Origin: Geobacter sp.
GTDB taxonomy: Bacteria > Desulfobacterota > Desulfuromonadia > Geobacterales > Pseudopelobacteraceae
NCBI GenBank assembly: GCA_025360785.1
Contig: JANYBN010000206.1
Span: 1 to 45,311, forward strand
Length of the DNA: 45,311 bases
Reading direction: 5' to 3'
In this document: in pieces, positions 11,301 to 20,014 of the stretch
Layout of the letters: each line of letters starts with the position of its first letter
Numbering within the stretch: position 1 is the stretch's first letter
Notes under the pieces: generated by a model
Database searches by the model: none
Seen by the model: the letters and a program-made list of their open reading frames with translations, nothing else
Told to the model about the DNA's origin: nothing
Translations under genes and position numbers: made by a program

Positions 11301-12514
11301 TTATTGACGATACCGGCCGTGAACGTGAGAAATACATTGTAGTGTATGGTGCAAAAATCAAAATCGCTCCCGGTGGAGCAGTCAAACAGGGCGCTACACT
11401 TGCAGAGTGGGACCCCTACACCATGCCGATTCTTACAGAAGTTGCTGGTCGGGTAAAGTTTGCCGATATCCTCGAAGGCGTAACGATGGAAGAGCAGCTC
11501 GATGATGTAACCGGCCTTTCCCGTAAGGTTATTATCGAGACTAAAGATACAGACAAACGTCCGAGAATTGCCATCAAAGATGCAACCGGGGATGGTGGTG
11601 GCACTATAGGCCGCTACTTCCTGCCAGCCGGTGCGAATATCTCGGTAATTGACGACACTGTTATTAGTGCCGGCGATATTATCGCAAAAATACCTCGTGA
11701 AACAACTAAAACGAAGGATATTACCGGTGGTTTGCCGCGCGTTGCTGAACTTTTCGAAGCACGTAAACCTAAGGACTTTGCAGTTATCACAGAGATCGAT
11801 GGCCGCGTTTCATACGGCAAGGATGCCAAAGGCAAACGAAAAGTTATTGTCACTCCTGAACTGGGCGAGCCAAAAGAATATTTGATTCCGAAAGGCAAAC
11901 ATATCAGCGTGCACGAAGGCGATCATGTCCGTGCAGGTGAGCCGCTCATGGACGGTTCATCCAATCCTCATGATATTCTGAGAGTACTTGGCGTCAAAGA
12001 ACTTGCCAAATATCTGGTAGATGAAGTTCAGGAAGTTTATCGTCTGCAGGGCGTAAAGATCAACGATAAGCATATTGAGGTTATTGTACGTCAGATGCTG
12101 CGACGTGTCCGCATTAAGGACACCGGTGACACGAATCTTCTGGTAGATGATCAGGTCGAGCGTTTTGTATTTGAGCAGGAAAATGAAAAGGCTTTCCGTG
12201 ACGGGAAACGCCAGGCAGTTGCTGAACCACTGCTGCTCGGGATTACTAAGGCATCGCTTTCTACCGAGTCATTCATTTCCGCCGCTTCGTTCCAGGAGAC
12301 AACAAAGGTGTTAACTCAGGCAGCGATTGAAGGAAAGATTGACTACCTGCGAGGACTTAAAGAAAACGTTATCATGGGTCGCCTGATTCCTGCCGGGACC
12401 GGAATTGCCCGCTACCGTAATTTACGGTTACAGGCCGAATCTCTTGCTCCAAAAGAAAGTGCAGAAAAGGAAATAGTTCGTGACAGCGAAGAGGATGATT
12501 TAGAAGCAGCATAA
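8321..12514 (+). CDS. rpoC: DNA-directed RNA polymerase subunit beta'
   Basis: A 1397-residue protein with a GTG start at 8321, eleven positions after the first base of a GGAGGA site (8309-8314). The N-terminal zinc ribbon uses C70, C72, C85 and C88. The catalytic magnesium loop NADFDGDQ lies at 459-466, with D461, D463 and D465. The second zinc site includes the [15 protein letters not shown] segment near 905-920, followed by the trigger-loop region [20 protein letters not shown]. Length and motif order are normal. It is 63 bases from rpoB and ends 29 bases before a strong terminator, so no ribosomal protein genes (rpsL, rpsG) follow it in this transcript. Confidence 0.98.
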   Translation: MEDYFSFFDKPKDPLHFSAIRISISSPDKIRERSHGEVKKPETINYRTFKPERDGLFCAKIFGPTKDYECNCGKYKRMKHRGIICEKCGVEVIPSKVRRERLGHIDLATPVAHIWFLKSLPSRIGNLLDITLKDLEKVLYFEGFVISDPRNTPLQFCEVMSEDKYIKMQQEYGSDAFSGGMGAEAIRECLRALDLEDLAVTLRSEMVESTSEAKRKKTAKRLKVVEAFRHSGNKPEWMILECIPVLPPELRPLVPLDGGRFATSDLNDLYRRVINRNNRLKRLCELQAPEVIIRNEKRMLQEAVDALFDNGRRGRAIAGPNKRPLKSLSDMLKGKSGRFRQNLLGKRVDYSGRSVIVVGPELKLHQCGLPKKMALELFKPFIYNKLEERGLVTTIKSAKKMVEKERPEVWDVLEEVIKEHPVMLNRAPTLHRLGIQAFEPVLIEGKAIQLHPLVCTAFNADFDGDQMAVHLPLSIESQVEARVLMMSTNNILSPANGKPIIVPSQDMVLGAYYMTRDRINAKGEYYRPTEQELMAGMNVSGCFSSPEEVRIAFDAGQIDMQALIKVRMKSLATDEKTQMIDTTAGRILLRDVLPSAVPYSTINKVMTKKELSNLVDTCYRLSDSKETVLLADRLKEIGFKYANLAGISICLDDMVIPEGKPAIIEKAHEEVTEIQNQYTEGLITDGERYNKVIDIWAKATEEIATEMLDNLSKEIVTARDGSKIETSSFNAIHMMADSGARGSAQQIRQLAGMRGLMAKPSGEIIETPITANFREGLTVLQYFISTHGARKGLADTALKTANSGYLTRRLVDVAQDAIITETDCGTLDGLVVSSLTEGGEIIEPIGDRILGRVALDDIHDPLTDEILIEMNQEIDEYLVKRVEDAGIEKVKIRSVLTCQSKRGICGKCYGRDLARGHSVNMGEAVGVIAAQSIGEPGTQLTMRTFHIGGTASRHAEQTSLEARADGVIKYINVNTVINNDGHHIVMNRNGEIAVIDDTGREREKYIVVYGAKIKIAPGGAVKQGATLAEWDPYTMPILTEVAGRVKFADILEGVTMEEQLDDVTGLSRKVIIETKDTDKRPRIAIKDATGDGGGTIGRYFLPAGANISVIDDTVISAGDIIAKIPRETTKTKDITGGLPRVAELFEARKPKDFAVITEIDGRVSYGKDAKGKRKVIVTPELGEPKEYLIPKGKHISVHEGDHVRAGEPLMDGSSNPHDILRVLGVKELAKYLVDEVQEVYRLQGVKINDKHIEVIVRQMLRRVRIKDTGDTNLLVDDQVERFVFEQENEKAFRDGKRQAVAEPLLLGITKASLSTESFISAASFQETTKVLTQAAIEGKIDYLRGLKENVIMGRLIPAGTGIARYRNLRLQAESLAPKESAEKEIVRDSEEDDLEAA

Positions 12515-12543
12515 ACTCTTTTACAAATGAAGTTCATTATTCA

Positions 12544-12576
12544 ACGGCCGGAAGACAATCTTCCGGCCGTTTTTTT
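12544..12576 (+). terminator. Intrinsic terminator after rpoC
   Basis: ACGGCCGGAAG (12544-12554) pairs perfectly with CTTCCGGCCGT (12560-12570) around the loop ACAAT, followed by six T. This is a textbook rho-independent terminator ending the rpoBC transcript. The opposite strand has only a short A/T flank, so it may stop the convergent thiolase-like transcript less well. Confidence 0.93.
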
Positions 12577-12583
12577 ATTCCAG

Positions 12584-14194
12584 CTATATGGGGAGACCTC
12601 TCCCGGTCAGCATTTTCCAACGGCTGCCGGCCAGCTCGACCAGGCCGTTCATAGTACGGGTGTAAAATCTGGTAACCGGCATACTGTTGACGAGCAGCGA
12701 ACCGTTCACCATCTCTACAGAGACAGGATCGCCTGTAGCACACTCTGATATTTGAGAGTAATACTCCCCTGATATTCCGAACAGAAACTTATAGGTTGAG
12801 CCTTCAAAGCGACACGCAACAATCAGTATTACAACCTCAGGCAGGCCTGTTTTATGATGACAACGAACCGTTGACGAGACAAAAGAGCCGGTTACCGCCC
12901 CTAAAGCCAGTAACGATTCAAGATTAACCCATTTTGGCTTCATTTTCCCAAGGGACGGAAGACCCCATGGTTTAAACGGCTCATGCGATCGCGTTTCGTA
13001 CTGTTCGCTTCGTTCCAGAAGGGTTACGACATTATTATTAATCGGGCCACCAATGGAATGTGAAAGCCCTGCGGAAAAACCATGTTCTCTGATCAGCTGG
13101 TGATTCTCAACGATCTGAATCATGCCGGTAGCCCCAAGTGGATGCCCCCTCCCCTTCAAACCTCCGGTAAGGTTGGTTGGAAAAGCACCATTCTCGCCGG
13201 TCAACGAATCATCAAGAAGAGCGTCCATTAGCCGATTTCTACTGACGATGCCGAGATCGACCATATTTATCGGACCAAATCCGTTAAACGGATCATGCAT
13301 ATTGACATGGAGCTTTCCGGCGAAAGACCTGATATCCTTGATACCGGCCATTCCATAGGCATATCCCGCAGCAATGACAGTCGCAGGGAAAGAATGGAAG
13401 TAATTACGGTCTGCAATAGTCGGAATATCGGTAGCACTCCCCACTCCGCTGACCCTAACATCTTGTGGACGCGACGTAAGGACGACTGCGGCCACTCCAT
13501 CGGACATCGGACAAAAGTCGTGATAGCGCAAAGGATACCAATATCGATAATTCCTGCCGTCAACGATCTGGTGATAATAGTCCTGGAGATCAATCTGAAA
13601 GTTCAGGTGAGCATTGGGATTCCGGGCAGCAAAACGTTGACTGCGCTGAGTCAGAAGTGCCGAATATGCCGTCCATTCTTGATCTGTGAGATCTAGACGT
13701 TCCTTTAAAGCACGAGCAACCAGTCCGCCGCAAGCCGGCATAGTCAGCCCGAACTCGGCTTCATCACGATCAATCACCCCGGCAATAATGCGAGTCGATT
13801 CGAGAGTCGAAGCATCACTCATTTTCTGGACACCGAGAGCAAGTACCGAGTCATATCGACCTGATGCGATTTCCAGATAGGCACTTTCAAATGCTGATGC
13901 ACCCGACGAAGAAGCGGTATCTATGAGTACGGAACGGGCTCCGGAAACACCAAGTATACCGGCTATTTTAGCGGCGGTATTGTCAACTGCCGAAAACGCT
14001 GCGGGATTCTGGCTTCCTACAATGACAGCTTCAATATCACGACGCCGTATCGGGCTGCCGTTAAACACCTCACCACTCAGTTCCGATAGTTCAAGAAAAG
14101 AAAACCTCTGTTTTTCTTTTCCGTTATACCGTCCTACCGGAGCCATCCATGAAGCTGCTACATAAACGGGTCGTGGCTTAAATGGGATTCCCAT
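12584..14194 (-). CDS. Thiolase-fold protein lacking the nucleophilic cysteine, with C-terminal extension
   Basis: A 536-residue protein with ATG 14194 after an AAAGGG site. Residues 1-395 follow the thiolase (SCP-x/archaeal acetyl-CoA acetyltransferase) pattern: the DTASSSGAS strand-turn-helix at 92-100, MHDPF at 299-303, GGLKGRGHPLGATG at 344-357 and SIGGPINNN at 380-388. The position that normally carries the nucleophilic Cys (ACASG) reads S95-S96-S97-G98. The HDCF motif reads H300-D-P-F, so both usual cysteines are gone, while H351 is kept. Residues about 410-536 look like a mostly beta, OB-fold-like domain comparable to the DUF35 or TLP1 extensions found with such thiolases; this part is inferred. 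A normal thiolase reaction is unlikely; acyl-CoA binding or an altered Claisen or hydrolase activity is possible. It converges on rpoC and stands alone. Confidence 0.75.
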   Translation of the reverse strand: MGIPFKPRPVYVAASWMAPVGRYNGKEKQRFSFLELSELSGEVFNGSPIRRRDIEAVIVGSQNPAAFSAVDNTAAKIAGILGVSGARSVLIDTASSSGASAFESAYLEIASGRYDSVLALGVQKMSDASTLESTRIIAGVIDRDEAEFGLTMPACGGLVARALKERLDLTDQEWTAYSALLTQRSQRFAARNPNAHLNFQIDLQDYYHQIVDGRNYRYWYPLRYHDFCPMSDGVAAVVLTSRPQDVRVSGVGSATDIPTIADRNYFHSFPATVIAAGYAYGMAGIKDIRSFAGKLHVNMHDPFNGFGPINMVDLGIVSRNRLMDALLDDSLTGENGAFPTNLTGGLKGRGHPLGATGMIQIVENHQLIREHGFSAGLSHSIGGPINNNVVTLLERSEQYETRSHEPFKPWGLPSLGKMKPKWVNLESLLALGAVTGSFVSSTVRCHHKTGLPEVVILIVACRFEGSTYKFLFGISGEYYSQISECATGDPVSVEMVNGSLLVNSMPVTRFYTRTMNGLVELAGSRWKMLTGRGLPI

Positions 14195-14282
14195 ACATAC
14201 CCTTTCTCAGACACATTTCGATTCAAGGTTCCACTAATACTCAAAAACCCCAATGCCGCAACAAATGATAACACGTAGCTTC

Positions 14283-14753
14283 TTAAAATCCACAGCTGGC
14301 GACATTTTTTTGGTGACATTTCTGGTGATATGCCTCAGCCTCCCAAAAAATGGTGGCAGGCACGATTTGAGTAGCGATATCACCACCAAACGCGCAAGTC
14401 TTTTCCAGCTCGGTACGAGACGCAAGCGCAGCCTCATTTTGCTTCTCCGTATGGTAGAAGATTGCAGAACGATATTGATCTCCGAAGTCAGGGCCTCGCC
14501 TGTTTATCTGAGTTGGATCATGACACTCCCAGAAGACCTTGAGCAGGTCGTTATAGCTGATTTGGTTCGGGTCAAACGACACCTCTACCGCTTCAGCATG
14601 GCCGGTAGCACTACTGCAGACATCACGATAAGTCGGATTGTCAGCATGTCCTCCGCAGTAACCAACCCTGGTCGAAACAACCCCTGGAAGAGACATAAAG
14701 ACGTCTTCTATGCCCCAAAAGCAGCCAGCAGCAAAGGTAGCAATCTCAACCAT
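14283..14753 (-). CDS. msrA: Peptide methionine sulfoxide reductase MsrA
   Basis: A 156-residue protein from ATG 14753. A GTG at 14762 is in frame but overlaps the likely binding site CGGGGTGA, so the ATG is preferred. The catalytic motif GCFWG is at residues 10-14 with the nucleophilic Cys at 11. GYCGG, YRDVCSSATGHAEAVEV and the FGDQYRSAIFYH segment follow in family order. A C-terminal Cys near the end (VASCGF) could serve as a resolving residue. MsrA reduces the S-epimer of oxidised methionine in proteins using thioredoxin. No msrB lies next to it. Confidence 0.95.
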   Translation of the reverse strand: MVEIATFAAGCFWGIEDVFMSLPGVVSTRVGYCGGHADNPTYRDVCSSATGHAEAVEVSFDPNQISYNDLLKVFWECHDPTQINRRGPDFGDQYRSAIFYHTEKQNEAALASRTELEKTCAFGGDIATQIVPATIFWEAEAYHQKCHQKNVASCGF

Positions 14754-14842
14754 GATTTTCACCCCGACATCCCAAAAAGACAGCTATTTATCGATGATGT
14801 TTTTTCTGAAAAACGCAAAACGAATTTCCCCACTTAAACAAG

Positions 14843-14860
14843 AAAAGGCCCCGAAGGGCC
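14843..14860 (-). terminator. Intrinsic terminator after yebC
   Basis: On the minus strand GGCCC-TTCG-GGGCC forms a short GC-rich tetraloop hairpin (14847-14860) followed by TTTT (14843-14846). It lies 11 bases beyond the yebC stop codon. The stem is only 5 bp but very stable. Confidence 0.75.
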
Positions 14861-14870
14861 CCGTTTAATA

Positions 14871-15614
14871 CTACATCAATTTTTCCATCTCTTCTTCGGA
14901 GATGTCGAAATTGGCATACACATTTTGGACATCATCGTTGTCTTCCAGTTTGTCCATTAACTTGAGCATACTCTCTGCCTGCTTCCCTTCCAGCTTGACC
15001 TGCGTTTGAGGAACCATGGTTATCTCAGCATTAGTATGTTTGAAACCCTTAGCAGTCAACGCCTCACGCACCTCAATAAATGATGACGGCTCTGACGTGA
15101 CTTCAATACAATCATCTAGTTCAGTAACATCTTCAGCACCTGCTTCAAGAGCAGCTTCAAAAAGCTGATCAAAGTCGACCGACTTGTCATAGCCAATCAA
15201 CCCCTTTTTGCTGAATATCCAGGAGACACATCCCGCTTCGCCCATGTTGCCGTTACTCTTGGAAAAAATACTGCGAATATCTGAAACAGAACGATTGCGG
15301 TTATCTGTTAGAACTTCAACCAGAACTGCGGCACCGCCGGGACCATAACCTTCATATATGATTTCTTCATAGGTTACTCCCTCCATGCCACCTGCGCCTT
15401 TTTTTATTGCTCGTTCAATGTTATCCTTGGGCATATTTTCTGCTTTAGCCTTATCAACAGCTGTACGCAGACGAGGATTTGCGGCAAGATCCGCTCCTCC
15501 CAGTTTTGCGGCAACTGATATCTCCTTGATAAACTTGGTAAAAAGCTTGCCGCGCTTGGCATCAGCAGCCCCTTTTTTATGCTTGATAGTACTCCACTTA
15601 TTATGACCCGACAT
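14871..15614 (-). CDS. yebC: YebC/TACO1-family translation regulator
   Basis: A 247-residue protein of normal length starting [20 protein letters not shown], the strict family N-terminus, with an AAAGGAGC site before ATG 15614. [22 protein letters not shown] lies mid-protein and the C-terminal half holds the usual acidic end EEEMEKLM. Members act as DNA-binding regulators in some bacteria and as translation factors that relieve stalling at proline stretches in others. In many bacteria yebC sits next to ruvC-ruvA; here ruvCA lie about 20 kb away. Confidence 0.95.
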   Translation of the reverse strand: MSGHNKWSTIKHKKGAADAKRGKLFTKFIKEISVAAKLGGADLAANPRLRTAVDKAKAENMPKDNIERAIKKGAGGMEGVTYEEIIYEGYGPGGAAVLVEVLTDNRNRSVSDIRSIFSKSNGNMGEAGCVSWIFSKKGLIGYDKSVDFDQLFEAALEAGAEDVTELDDCIEVTSEPSSFIEVREALTAKGFKHTNAEITMVPQTQVKLEGKQAESMLKLMDKLEDNDDVQNVYANFDISEEEMEKLM

Positions 15615-15655
15615 CGCTCCCGCTCCTTTGGAAAAGTATGTTTGACAGTTTTTGA

Positions 15656-15684
15656 TTGCCTAAAAAAGTGATAGACCTTATCAT
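15656..15684 (+). promoter_or_regulatory. Predicted sigma-70 promoter for the small lipoprotein gene
   Basis: TTGCCT (15656-15661), a 17-base spacer and TATCAT (15679-15684) match the consensus at 4/6 and 5/6. The expected start near 15691 gives a leader of about 45 bases before the gene at 15737. Assigned by eye only. Confidence 0.45.
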
Positions 15685-15736
15685 GCATAACCTTACCTGT
15701 CCAGCGTGATTTTGCCTTAATAAGGATCTTACTGAC

Positions 15737-16102
15737 ATGATGAATAATAATAACCTACTTAAATCGTTTGTAATTTATTTTATGTTACTCTTGCTACTGG
15801 CCTCCTGTGCGACAACAAAACAGACATCTCAGGACGACGGACTTCCAGTCCTTTCTCAGGACGAGTTACTCCGACCTTATACAAAACTAGGCCGAATCAA
15901 AGTAACTCGTGAAATTTTTGTAACCGACTATTTATTCTCACCTGACATAAAAGCGTGGGGTCTTGCGGCCGTACGTCATGAAGCTGAAAAAATGGGAGCT
16001 GATGCAATTATGCTCTTGGAAGTTACCGGACGAACAACTAACTACGGGATTATTCCGTCAACTGAATATCAAGCCACTGGATTTGCGATTAAATTCAAAT
16101 AA
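15737..16102 (+). CDS. Small lipoprotein, unknown function
   Basis: A 121-residue protein with a type II signal peptide: a hydrophobic stretch at 11-22 and lipobox L20-L21-A22-S23-C24, so the mature form should be lipid-anchored at C24. Residue +2 is Ala, which by the usual rule favours the outer membrane. The mature part has ITREIFVTDYLFS-like and EAEKMGADAIMLLEV segments; the latter resembles the alternating AxxxGADAII pattern of YbjQ-type or DUF4156-type small envelope proteins, a weak resemblance only. ATG 15737 and ATG 15740 are both possible starts after AAGGAT. It is followed by tRNA-Cys with its own promoter. Confidence 0.75.
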   Translation: MMNNNNLLKSFVIYFMLLLLLASCATTKQTSQDDGLPVLSQDELLRPYTKLGRIKVTREIFVTDYLFSPDIKAWGLAAVRHEAEKMGADAIMLLEVTGRTTNYGIIPSTEYQATGFAIKFK

Positions 16103-16114
16103 GCAAAATAGAGG

Positions 16115-16144
16115 TTGACAGCATAGCAAGACATTCGCTATAAA
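16115..16144 (+). promoter_or_regulatory. Predicted sigma-70 promoter for tRNA-Cys
   Basis: TTGACA (16115-16120, perfect -35), an 18-base spacer and TATAAA (16139-16144, 5/6) precede the tRNA. The predicted start near 16151 is about 19 bases before the mature 5' end at 16170. This is the best-matching promoter in the window. Confidence 0.75.
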
Positions 16145-16169
16145 GATTACTTAGTTGTCAGTTGTCAGT

Positions 16170-16243
16170 GGCGCGTTATCCAAGAGGCTAGGAGCCGGTC
16201 TGCAAAACCGTTAACGTCGGTTCGAATCCGACACGCGCCTCCA
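16170..16243 (+). tRNA. tRNA-Cys (GCA)
   Basis: Acceptor strands GGCGCGT (16170-16176) and ACGCGCC (16233-16239) pair perfectly. Discriminator T16240, typical of tRNA-Cys, precedes an encoded CCA at 16241-16243. The anticodon loop CTGCAAA carries GCA at 16202-16204 (reads UGY). The T arm has GGTTCGAATCC. A promoter upstream and a terminator 21 bases downstream make it a single-gene unit. Confidence 0.96.
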
Positions 16244-16263
16244 ATTTCTACAGTTCTGAACAC

Positions 16264-16293
16264 AAAAGGCCATGCTTTTCAGCATGGCCTTTT
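16264..16293 (+). terminator. Bidirectional terminator between tRNA-Cys and the cytochrome operon
   Basis: AAAAGGCCATGC (16264-16275) pairs with GCATGGCCTTTT (16282-16293) around TTTTCA. With A's on one side and T's on the other it can act in both directions, ending tRNA-Cys on plus and the five-gene cytochrome operon on minus. Confidence 0.88.
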
Positions 16294-16329
16294 CTTGTCT
16301 GGAGCTAAGTACTTCAAATGAAACCAGAA

Positions 16330-16692
16330 CTATTTGGCGTTCTCATCCAGAAAGTAATTAAGTAAAACGACAACATCCCTAATTTCTTTCTTATTCATAT
16401 CCGAATTCGGTTTACGGAGCATCTTTATCCCATAAGCTTTGACTGCCTGCTTGTTAAACGGCTGCCCTGTTATGGGTGCCCTGCCCGTTTGAATAGCAAT
16501 AACAGTACGCTCCATCGTATGGCACTTGACGCATTTTACTAACATGAGGTTAAAGGACGGCTTGTACATTTCAGGAATACCTTCAGAACTAAAGTTCATT
16601 TTAGCGCCACGCCCAGCAACCTTTATTCGTGCTTCAGCTATCGAATAGACAAAAATTGTTAAAAGCACTGCCAGAGTTACATACCTTTTCAT
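16330..16692 (-). CDS. Small periplasmic monoheme c-type cytochrome
   Basis: A 120-residue protein with AAGGAG ahead of ATG 16692. A signal peptide covers about residues 1-21 (hydrophobic 5-17, then AEA). One heme motif C54-V-K-C57-H58 follows. Methionines at M50, M60, M94 and M99 are candidate axial ligands. The C-terminal half ends in a helical KEIRDVVVLLNYFLDEN, typical of class I-like cytochromes. It is the last gene of the operon, 75 bases after the cytochrome-porin gene, and may shuttle electrons in the periplasm between the inner membrane and the outer-membrane complex. The role is inferred from context. Confidence 0.85.
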   Translation of the reverse strand: MKRYVTLAVLLTIFVYSIAEARIKVAGRGAKMNFSSEGIPEMYKPSFNLMLVKCVKCHTMERTVIAIQTGRAPITGQPFNKQAVKAYGIKMLRKPNSDMNKKEIRDVVVLLNYFLDENAK

Positions 16693-16767
16693 AATAGCTC
16701 CTTAAAACGTATTCAATTGCTTTGAAGTATAAGAGTACGAAAACTTATCCAGTAAAGTTCATAAGAG

Positions 16768-18270
16768 TTAGAAACTAAAGGTGACGCCAAGAGTTCCGAT
16801 CTGATTGGCTATCTCGGTGGCTCCTGTAGTTTTGTAGGAAGTTCCGTACTCATGTTTATACTCAGCCGCAACCTTAACATTTTCGATCGGGGCATACGCC
16901 AGGGTCGGAATAAAACGACGAACGATGTTAGAACCGTCATCCTGGTACTCGAAACGGAGCGAACCGATCAGATTCTGCAGAATCGTATACTCGCCCTCAA
17001 CAGCTGCAACATAAGTTTTTACTGGCGGCAGCGAATACGATAAAGCCGGATTATCATCATTTCCAATAACGCCCGACAACTTCAGTCTGAACAGTTTATA
17101 GAGCAAATCGATGTCCACCCCGGTGCGATAAAAATCGTTTTGACGAGGGGTTACCCCTGCGACAGTATTAGGATCGCCATTCGTTCCTACGTAGCCATAT
17201 CCACCGACAGTAAGTGTCAAATAATCAAAAACACTTTCTTCCTTGTTGAGATCTATTTCCGGCTCATTTACAAGATAATCAGCACCTCCAAACTTCACGG
17301 ATGCATGAGTATACCATTCTTTGGTATTCTGATTTTTACGGTTAACCACCCCCCCCGCCAAGAAGAGACGGTTGGCAATAATCATGTTAGCCTCAACGGC
17401 ATCCTGTGGTTGCTCAAGTTTGAATAAAGATTCGCCAACAGTGTAAGAGTAGGTTGCATAGGAATTGGTGGTAGACAGCTTATTGTTAGACTTCCAGAGA
17501 CCAAGCTTCGGCTGTAATCTTCCCACTTTAATATTGATCGGTGATTCAAAGAGATGCCGCCATATCAGAAAGAGTTCTCCAATATCGTTCTTAACAGTCA
17601 AATTGGTAGGTGTTTGTGAAGTATTGTTAGTTGCAGCTACATTCTCAGTGTACACGAGATAGGTGCCAAAGAAACCGGCCTTTTCCTTGAAATTCCCACC
17701 GGCATTGAGTTTAAGAGATCGGGTAGAAAAATCAAACTCATTAATGGCATCTTTATTATAGGTCCCATGAAGATTGGCGGTAAATGAGATGGGCAGCTGA
17801 TCCGGCACCCCCGAAAGGGCAATCCCCTCTGACTTGGCTTCACCAACTACAGCAACGTGACTGCTCTCAGCATCAGCAACTGGTACTGTAGTAGCGGCAG
17901 TTAACGCAGGAGCATCGGCCGAAACCATCATTCCAGCTTTAAGCTTACTCAGCAAATCTGCATTGCCGTCGCCTTTTACAATATTGCTATCAACAGGAAG
18001 CGCAGCAGACTTTGCCTCAACTGTAGCGGGAACTGGCTTAGCCTTTTCTGCAGATTTCTTTTTACCTTTCCCAAAGTAAACATACCCGTTTTTAAGAAAC
18101 GCCTCGCCATACTCGTTAAGTTCTGGAAAGATCGTATGGCAGGTGCTGCACTCAACGTTATTGGCGCGGGTGAAGGCTGGGATGGCGTAGACATCGCTTG
18201 CTGCCAATATCACGGACACAATTAACAATAACAACAAGTTGATGTTAATGCTATGACGAGCAAAGTTCAT
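16768..18270 (-). CDS. Cyc2-like monoheme cytochrome fused to an outer-membrane beta-barrel
   Basis: A 500-residue protein with AAGGAG before ATG 18270. The signal peptide is about 1-29 (VYA before IPAF). The mature N-terminus IPAFTRANNVECSTCHTIFP has a single heme motif C41-x2-C44-H45, followed by ELNEYGEAFLKNGYVY, which matches the pattern of Cyc2-type cytochrome-porins (PxFARxxxxxCxxCH...FGxxFKxNGY). A linker rich in Ala, Lys and Val (about 66-150) precedes a long run of alternating beta strands ending in Phe (GTLGVTFSF), the standard outer-membrane barrel end. Cyc2 proteins pass electrons across the outer membrane in Fe(II) oxidisers. Here it follows a multiheme lipoprotein gene by 21 bases, suggesting one complex. 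Family resemblance is seen; direction of electron flow is unknown. Confidence 0.8.
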   Translation of the reverse strand: MNFARHSININLLLLLIVSVILAASDVYAIPAFTRANNVECSTCHTIFPELNEYGEAFLKNGYVYFGKGKKKSAEKAKPVPATVEAKSAALPVDSNIVKGDGNADLLSKLKAGMMVSADAPALTAATTVPVADAESSHVAVVGEAKSEGIALSGVPDQLPISFTANLHGTYNKDAINEFDFSTRSLKLNAGGNFKEKAGFFGTYLVYTENVAATNNTSQTPTNLTVKNDIGELFLIWRHLFESPINIKVGRLQPKLGLWKSNNKLSTTNSYATYSYTVGESLFKLEQPQDAVEANMIIANRLFLAGGVVNRKNQNTKEWYTHASVKFGGADYLVNEPEIDLNKEESVFDYLTLTVGGYGYVGTNGDPNTVAGVTPRQNDFYRTGVDIDLLYKLFRLKLSGVIGNDDNPALSYSLPPVKTYVAAVEGEYTILQNLIGSLRFEYQDDGSNIVRRFIPTLAYAPIENVKVAAEYKHEYGTSYKTTGATEIANQIGTLGVTFSF

Positions 18271-18291
18271 CTTTGTTCTCCTTGTAACATA

Positions 18292-19974
18292 TTAGTAGCG
18301 TTCAGCAGATGTGCCAATGTTATACGTGGTTCCATCCGCCTGCGTAGTTATAATGTACTTTAACGTCTCTGCTTTAAAATCCGTATTTCCAGTTCCGGGT
18401 AGCGCATTCAAAGATGTGCTTACCGAATAATTCATATTATTATCATCCAGCCAGTCAATGGCATCGTAAATTAATCGGCGTGTATAATAACTGTTGTGAG
18501 CCACCCCGCCTTTATCATGAATAAGCAGATTATAATTGAATGCAGCCCCCATGTTGTTCTTGGCTGAAACAGACCTATCTGCCTCAGCGCCACCCACTGA
18601 ATACCATTTCCATTGAGCATTGGTCATAACGGATTCGGCGGCCGAAAGTACTCCATCACCATCGGAATCGATAAAAAAGTAGGGATTACTTGAATTGTAA
18701 TAAAGCTTACGATATTGGTTGTTTGCAAGATAATACTTAAGTGCCAAAAGAGCAGCCTTGTAACGGGGTTTCCACGTAACATCAATCAAGGTGCGGTCAG
18801 TAGCCACATCGTGACACCCTGATGTTGTACAAGTTGGACTTAACGATGCCCCGGTTACGATATAAGGCTTGAGTGTGTGTTTTTCACCAGGCTGTGTCTT
18901 GTTGGCAAGGTGGCAACCTACACATGGACCTTTAGTGCTTTCAGCCGCTGAATTGCCACGGGAATCGTTTGTGCCTATGTAGCGATGATTATAGACTGCA
19001 GGATCGGAATAAACGCGCCCCGCATATTCAAAGCCAATCTTTCCGAACACAATGCCGCCGGCTGCCAGATAATGTGAGTTTACAAATGGCACCCCGGTAT
19101 AGTTATTCATAGCAATTACGCTTGCTCCGCTTTCACGGCCAACATGGCAGTTGAGGCAGAGATTTGAAGTACCGACATTCGAATAGGTTACTTCGCCGCC
19201 GGTGTATTTGGCTTTTACCTGATTTGCAGAGCGAAGTGCATAGCTGTAATTGATATGACATGCGTTGCATCCGAGCATTTCCTTGGTTGTGTCTGAAGCG
19301 CTTCCCCATGCTGTTGAGTCACCTGTGGTTATGTATTTAATGAAACCTGTTGTAGTGTGGCAACGGTTACATTCTCCTGTTATTGATTTGAAGTCATAAT
19401 AATTCCATGGTGACGCACCAGTACTACCATGACCTGAACGCGCCCATGCCCGCAGCGTGTCCAATTTACCGATTGTGTCGTGCGGATTATGGCAGTCACG
19501 GCATTTACCTACGTATTTGGAGCTAACATATGAACTTAATGTTTTGCTGAAATGTGAGGTGAGGGTGTTTCTAGTGACACCGTTATGGGTTGAGAACCCA
19601 AAACCTGCCTTTGCTGTGTGACATTTGGCGCATTTCCCTGATTCATCCGGGTTATGGACGACAGAGCTCACTGATGACCCACTTGGAGTGCCGCCATGGC
19701 ATAGGTTACAGCTTGATGGATGACCTGTATCAGGCTCATGGCAATCAGCGCATCCAGCCCAGTTTCCAAGGTTGTGGGATGATAGTTTCCACTCTTCTGC
19801 AATCAGTTTTGCCGTCACTGGAGAGCGTACGCTTTCATGACACCCGAGGCAGGTTTCTGATGCTTCCGCACGAGTTGTTGACGATGCTGTTCCAGTTTTT
19901 TCGCCACAACCTGAGAGTGCAACAGCCATAAATGTGACTAAGATCACCATAAGAGTTTTTTTACAAATAAGCAT
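18292..19974 (-). CDS. Multiheme c-type cytochrome lipoprotein (ten heme motifs)
   Basis: A 560-residue protein with GGGAGA before ATG 19974. A lipoprotein signal ends at L20-S21-G22-C23. Nine CXXCH motifs are visible, with first Cys at 42, 75, 89, 115, 158, 202, 236, 273 and 351. A tenth site has the wider form C382-x4-C387-H388. Extra histidines (67, 130, 141, 182, 301, 330, 366) could give bis-His ligation. Residues 436-447 (D-S-D-G-D-G-V-L-S-A-A-E) form a canonical EF-hand calcium loop in the heme-free C-terminal third. I do not recognise it as a named Omc protein. It is probably an outer-membrane-anchored electron carrier partnering the cytochrome-porin encoded next. Confidence 0.88.
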   Translation of the reverse strand: MLICKKTLMVILVTFMAVALSGCGEKTGTASSTTRAEASETCLGCHESVRSPVTAKLIAEEWKLSSHNLGNWAGCADCHEPDTGHPSSCNLCHGGTPSGSSVSSVVHNPDESGKCAKCHTAKAGFGFSTHNGVTRNTLTSHFSKTLSSYVSSKYVGKCRDCHNPHDTIGKLDTLRAWARSGHGSTGASPWNYYDFKSITGECNRCHTTTGFIKYITTGDSTAWGSASDTTKEMLGCNACHINYSYALRSANQVKAKYTGGEVTYSNVGTSNLCLNCHVGRESGASVIAMNNYTGVPFVNSHYLAAGGIVFGKIGFEYAGRVYSDPAVYNHRYIGTNDSRGNSAAESTKGPCVGCHLANKTQPGEKHTLKPYIVTGASLSPTCTTSGCHDVATDRTLIDVTWKPRYKAALLALKYYLANNQYRKLYYNSSNPYFFIDSDGDGVLSAAESVMTNAQWKWYSVGGAEADRSVSAKNNMGAAFNYNLLIHDKGGVAHNSYYTRRLIYDAIDWLDDNNMNYSVSTSLNALPGTGNTDFKAETLKYIITTQADGTTYNIGTSAERY

Positions 19975-20014
19975 ACAATCTCCCTACGAAGGTAGAGCCT
20001 AAACCTGTGTCATT

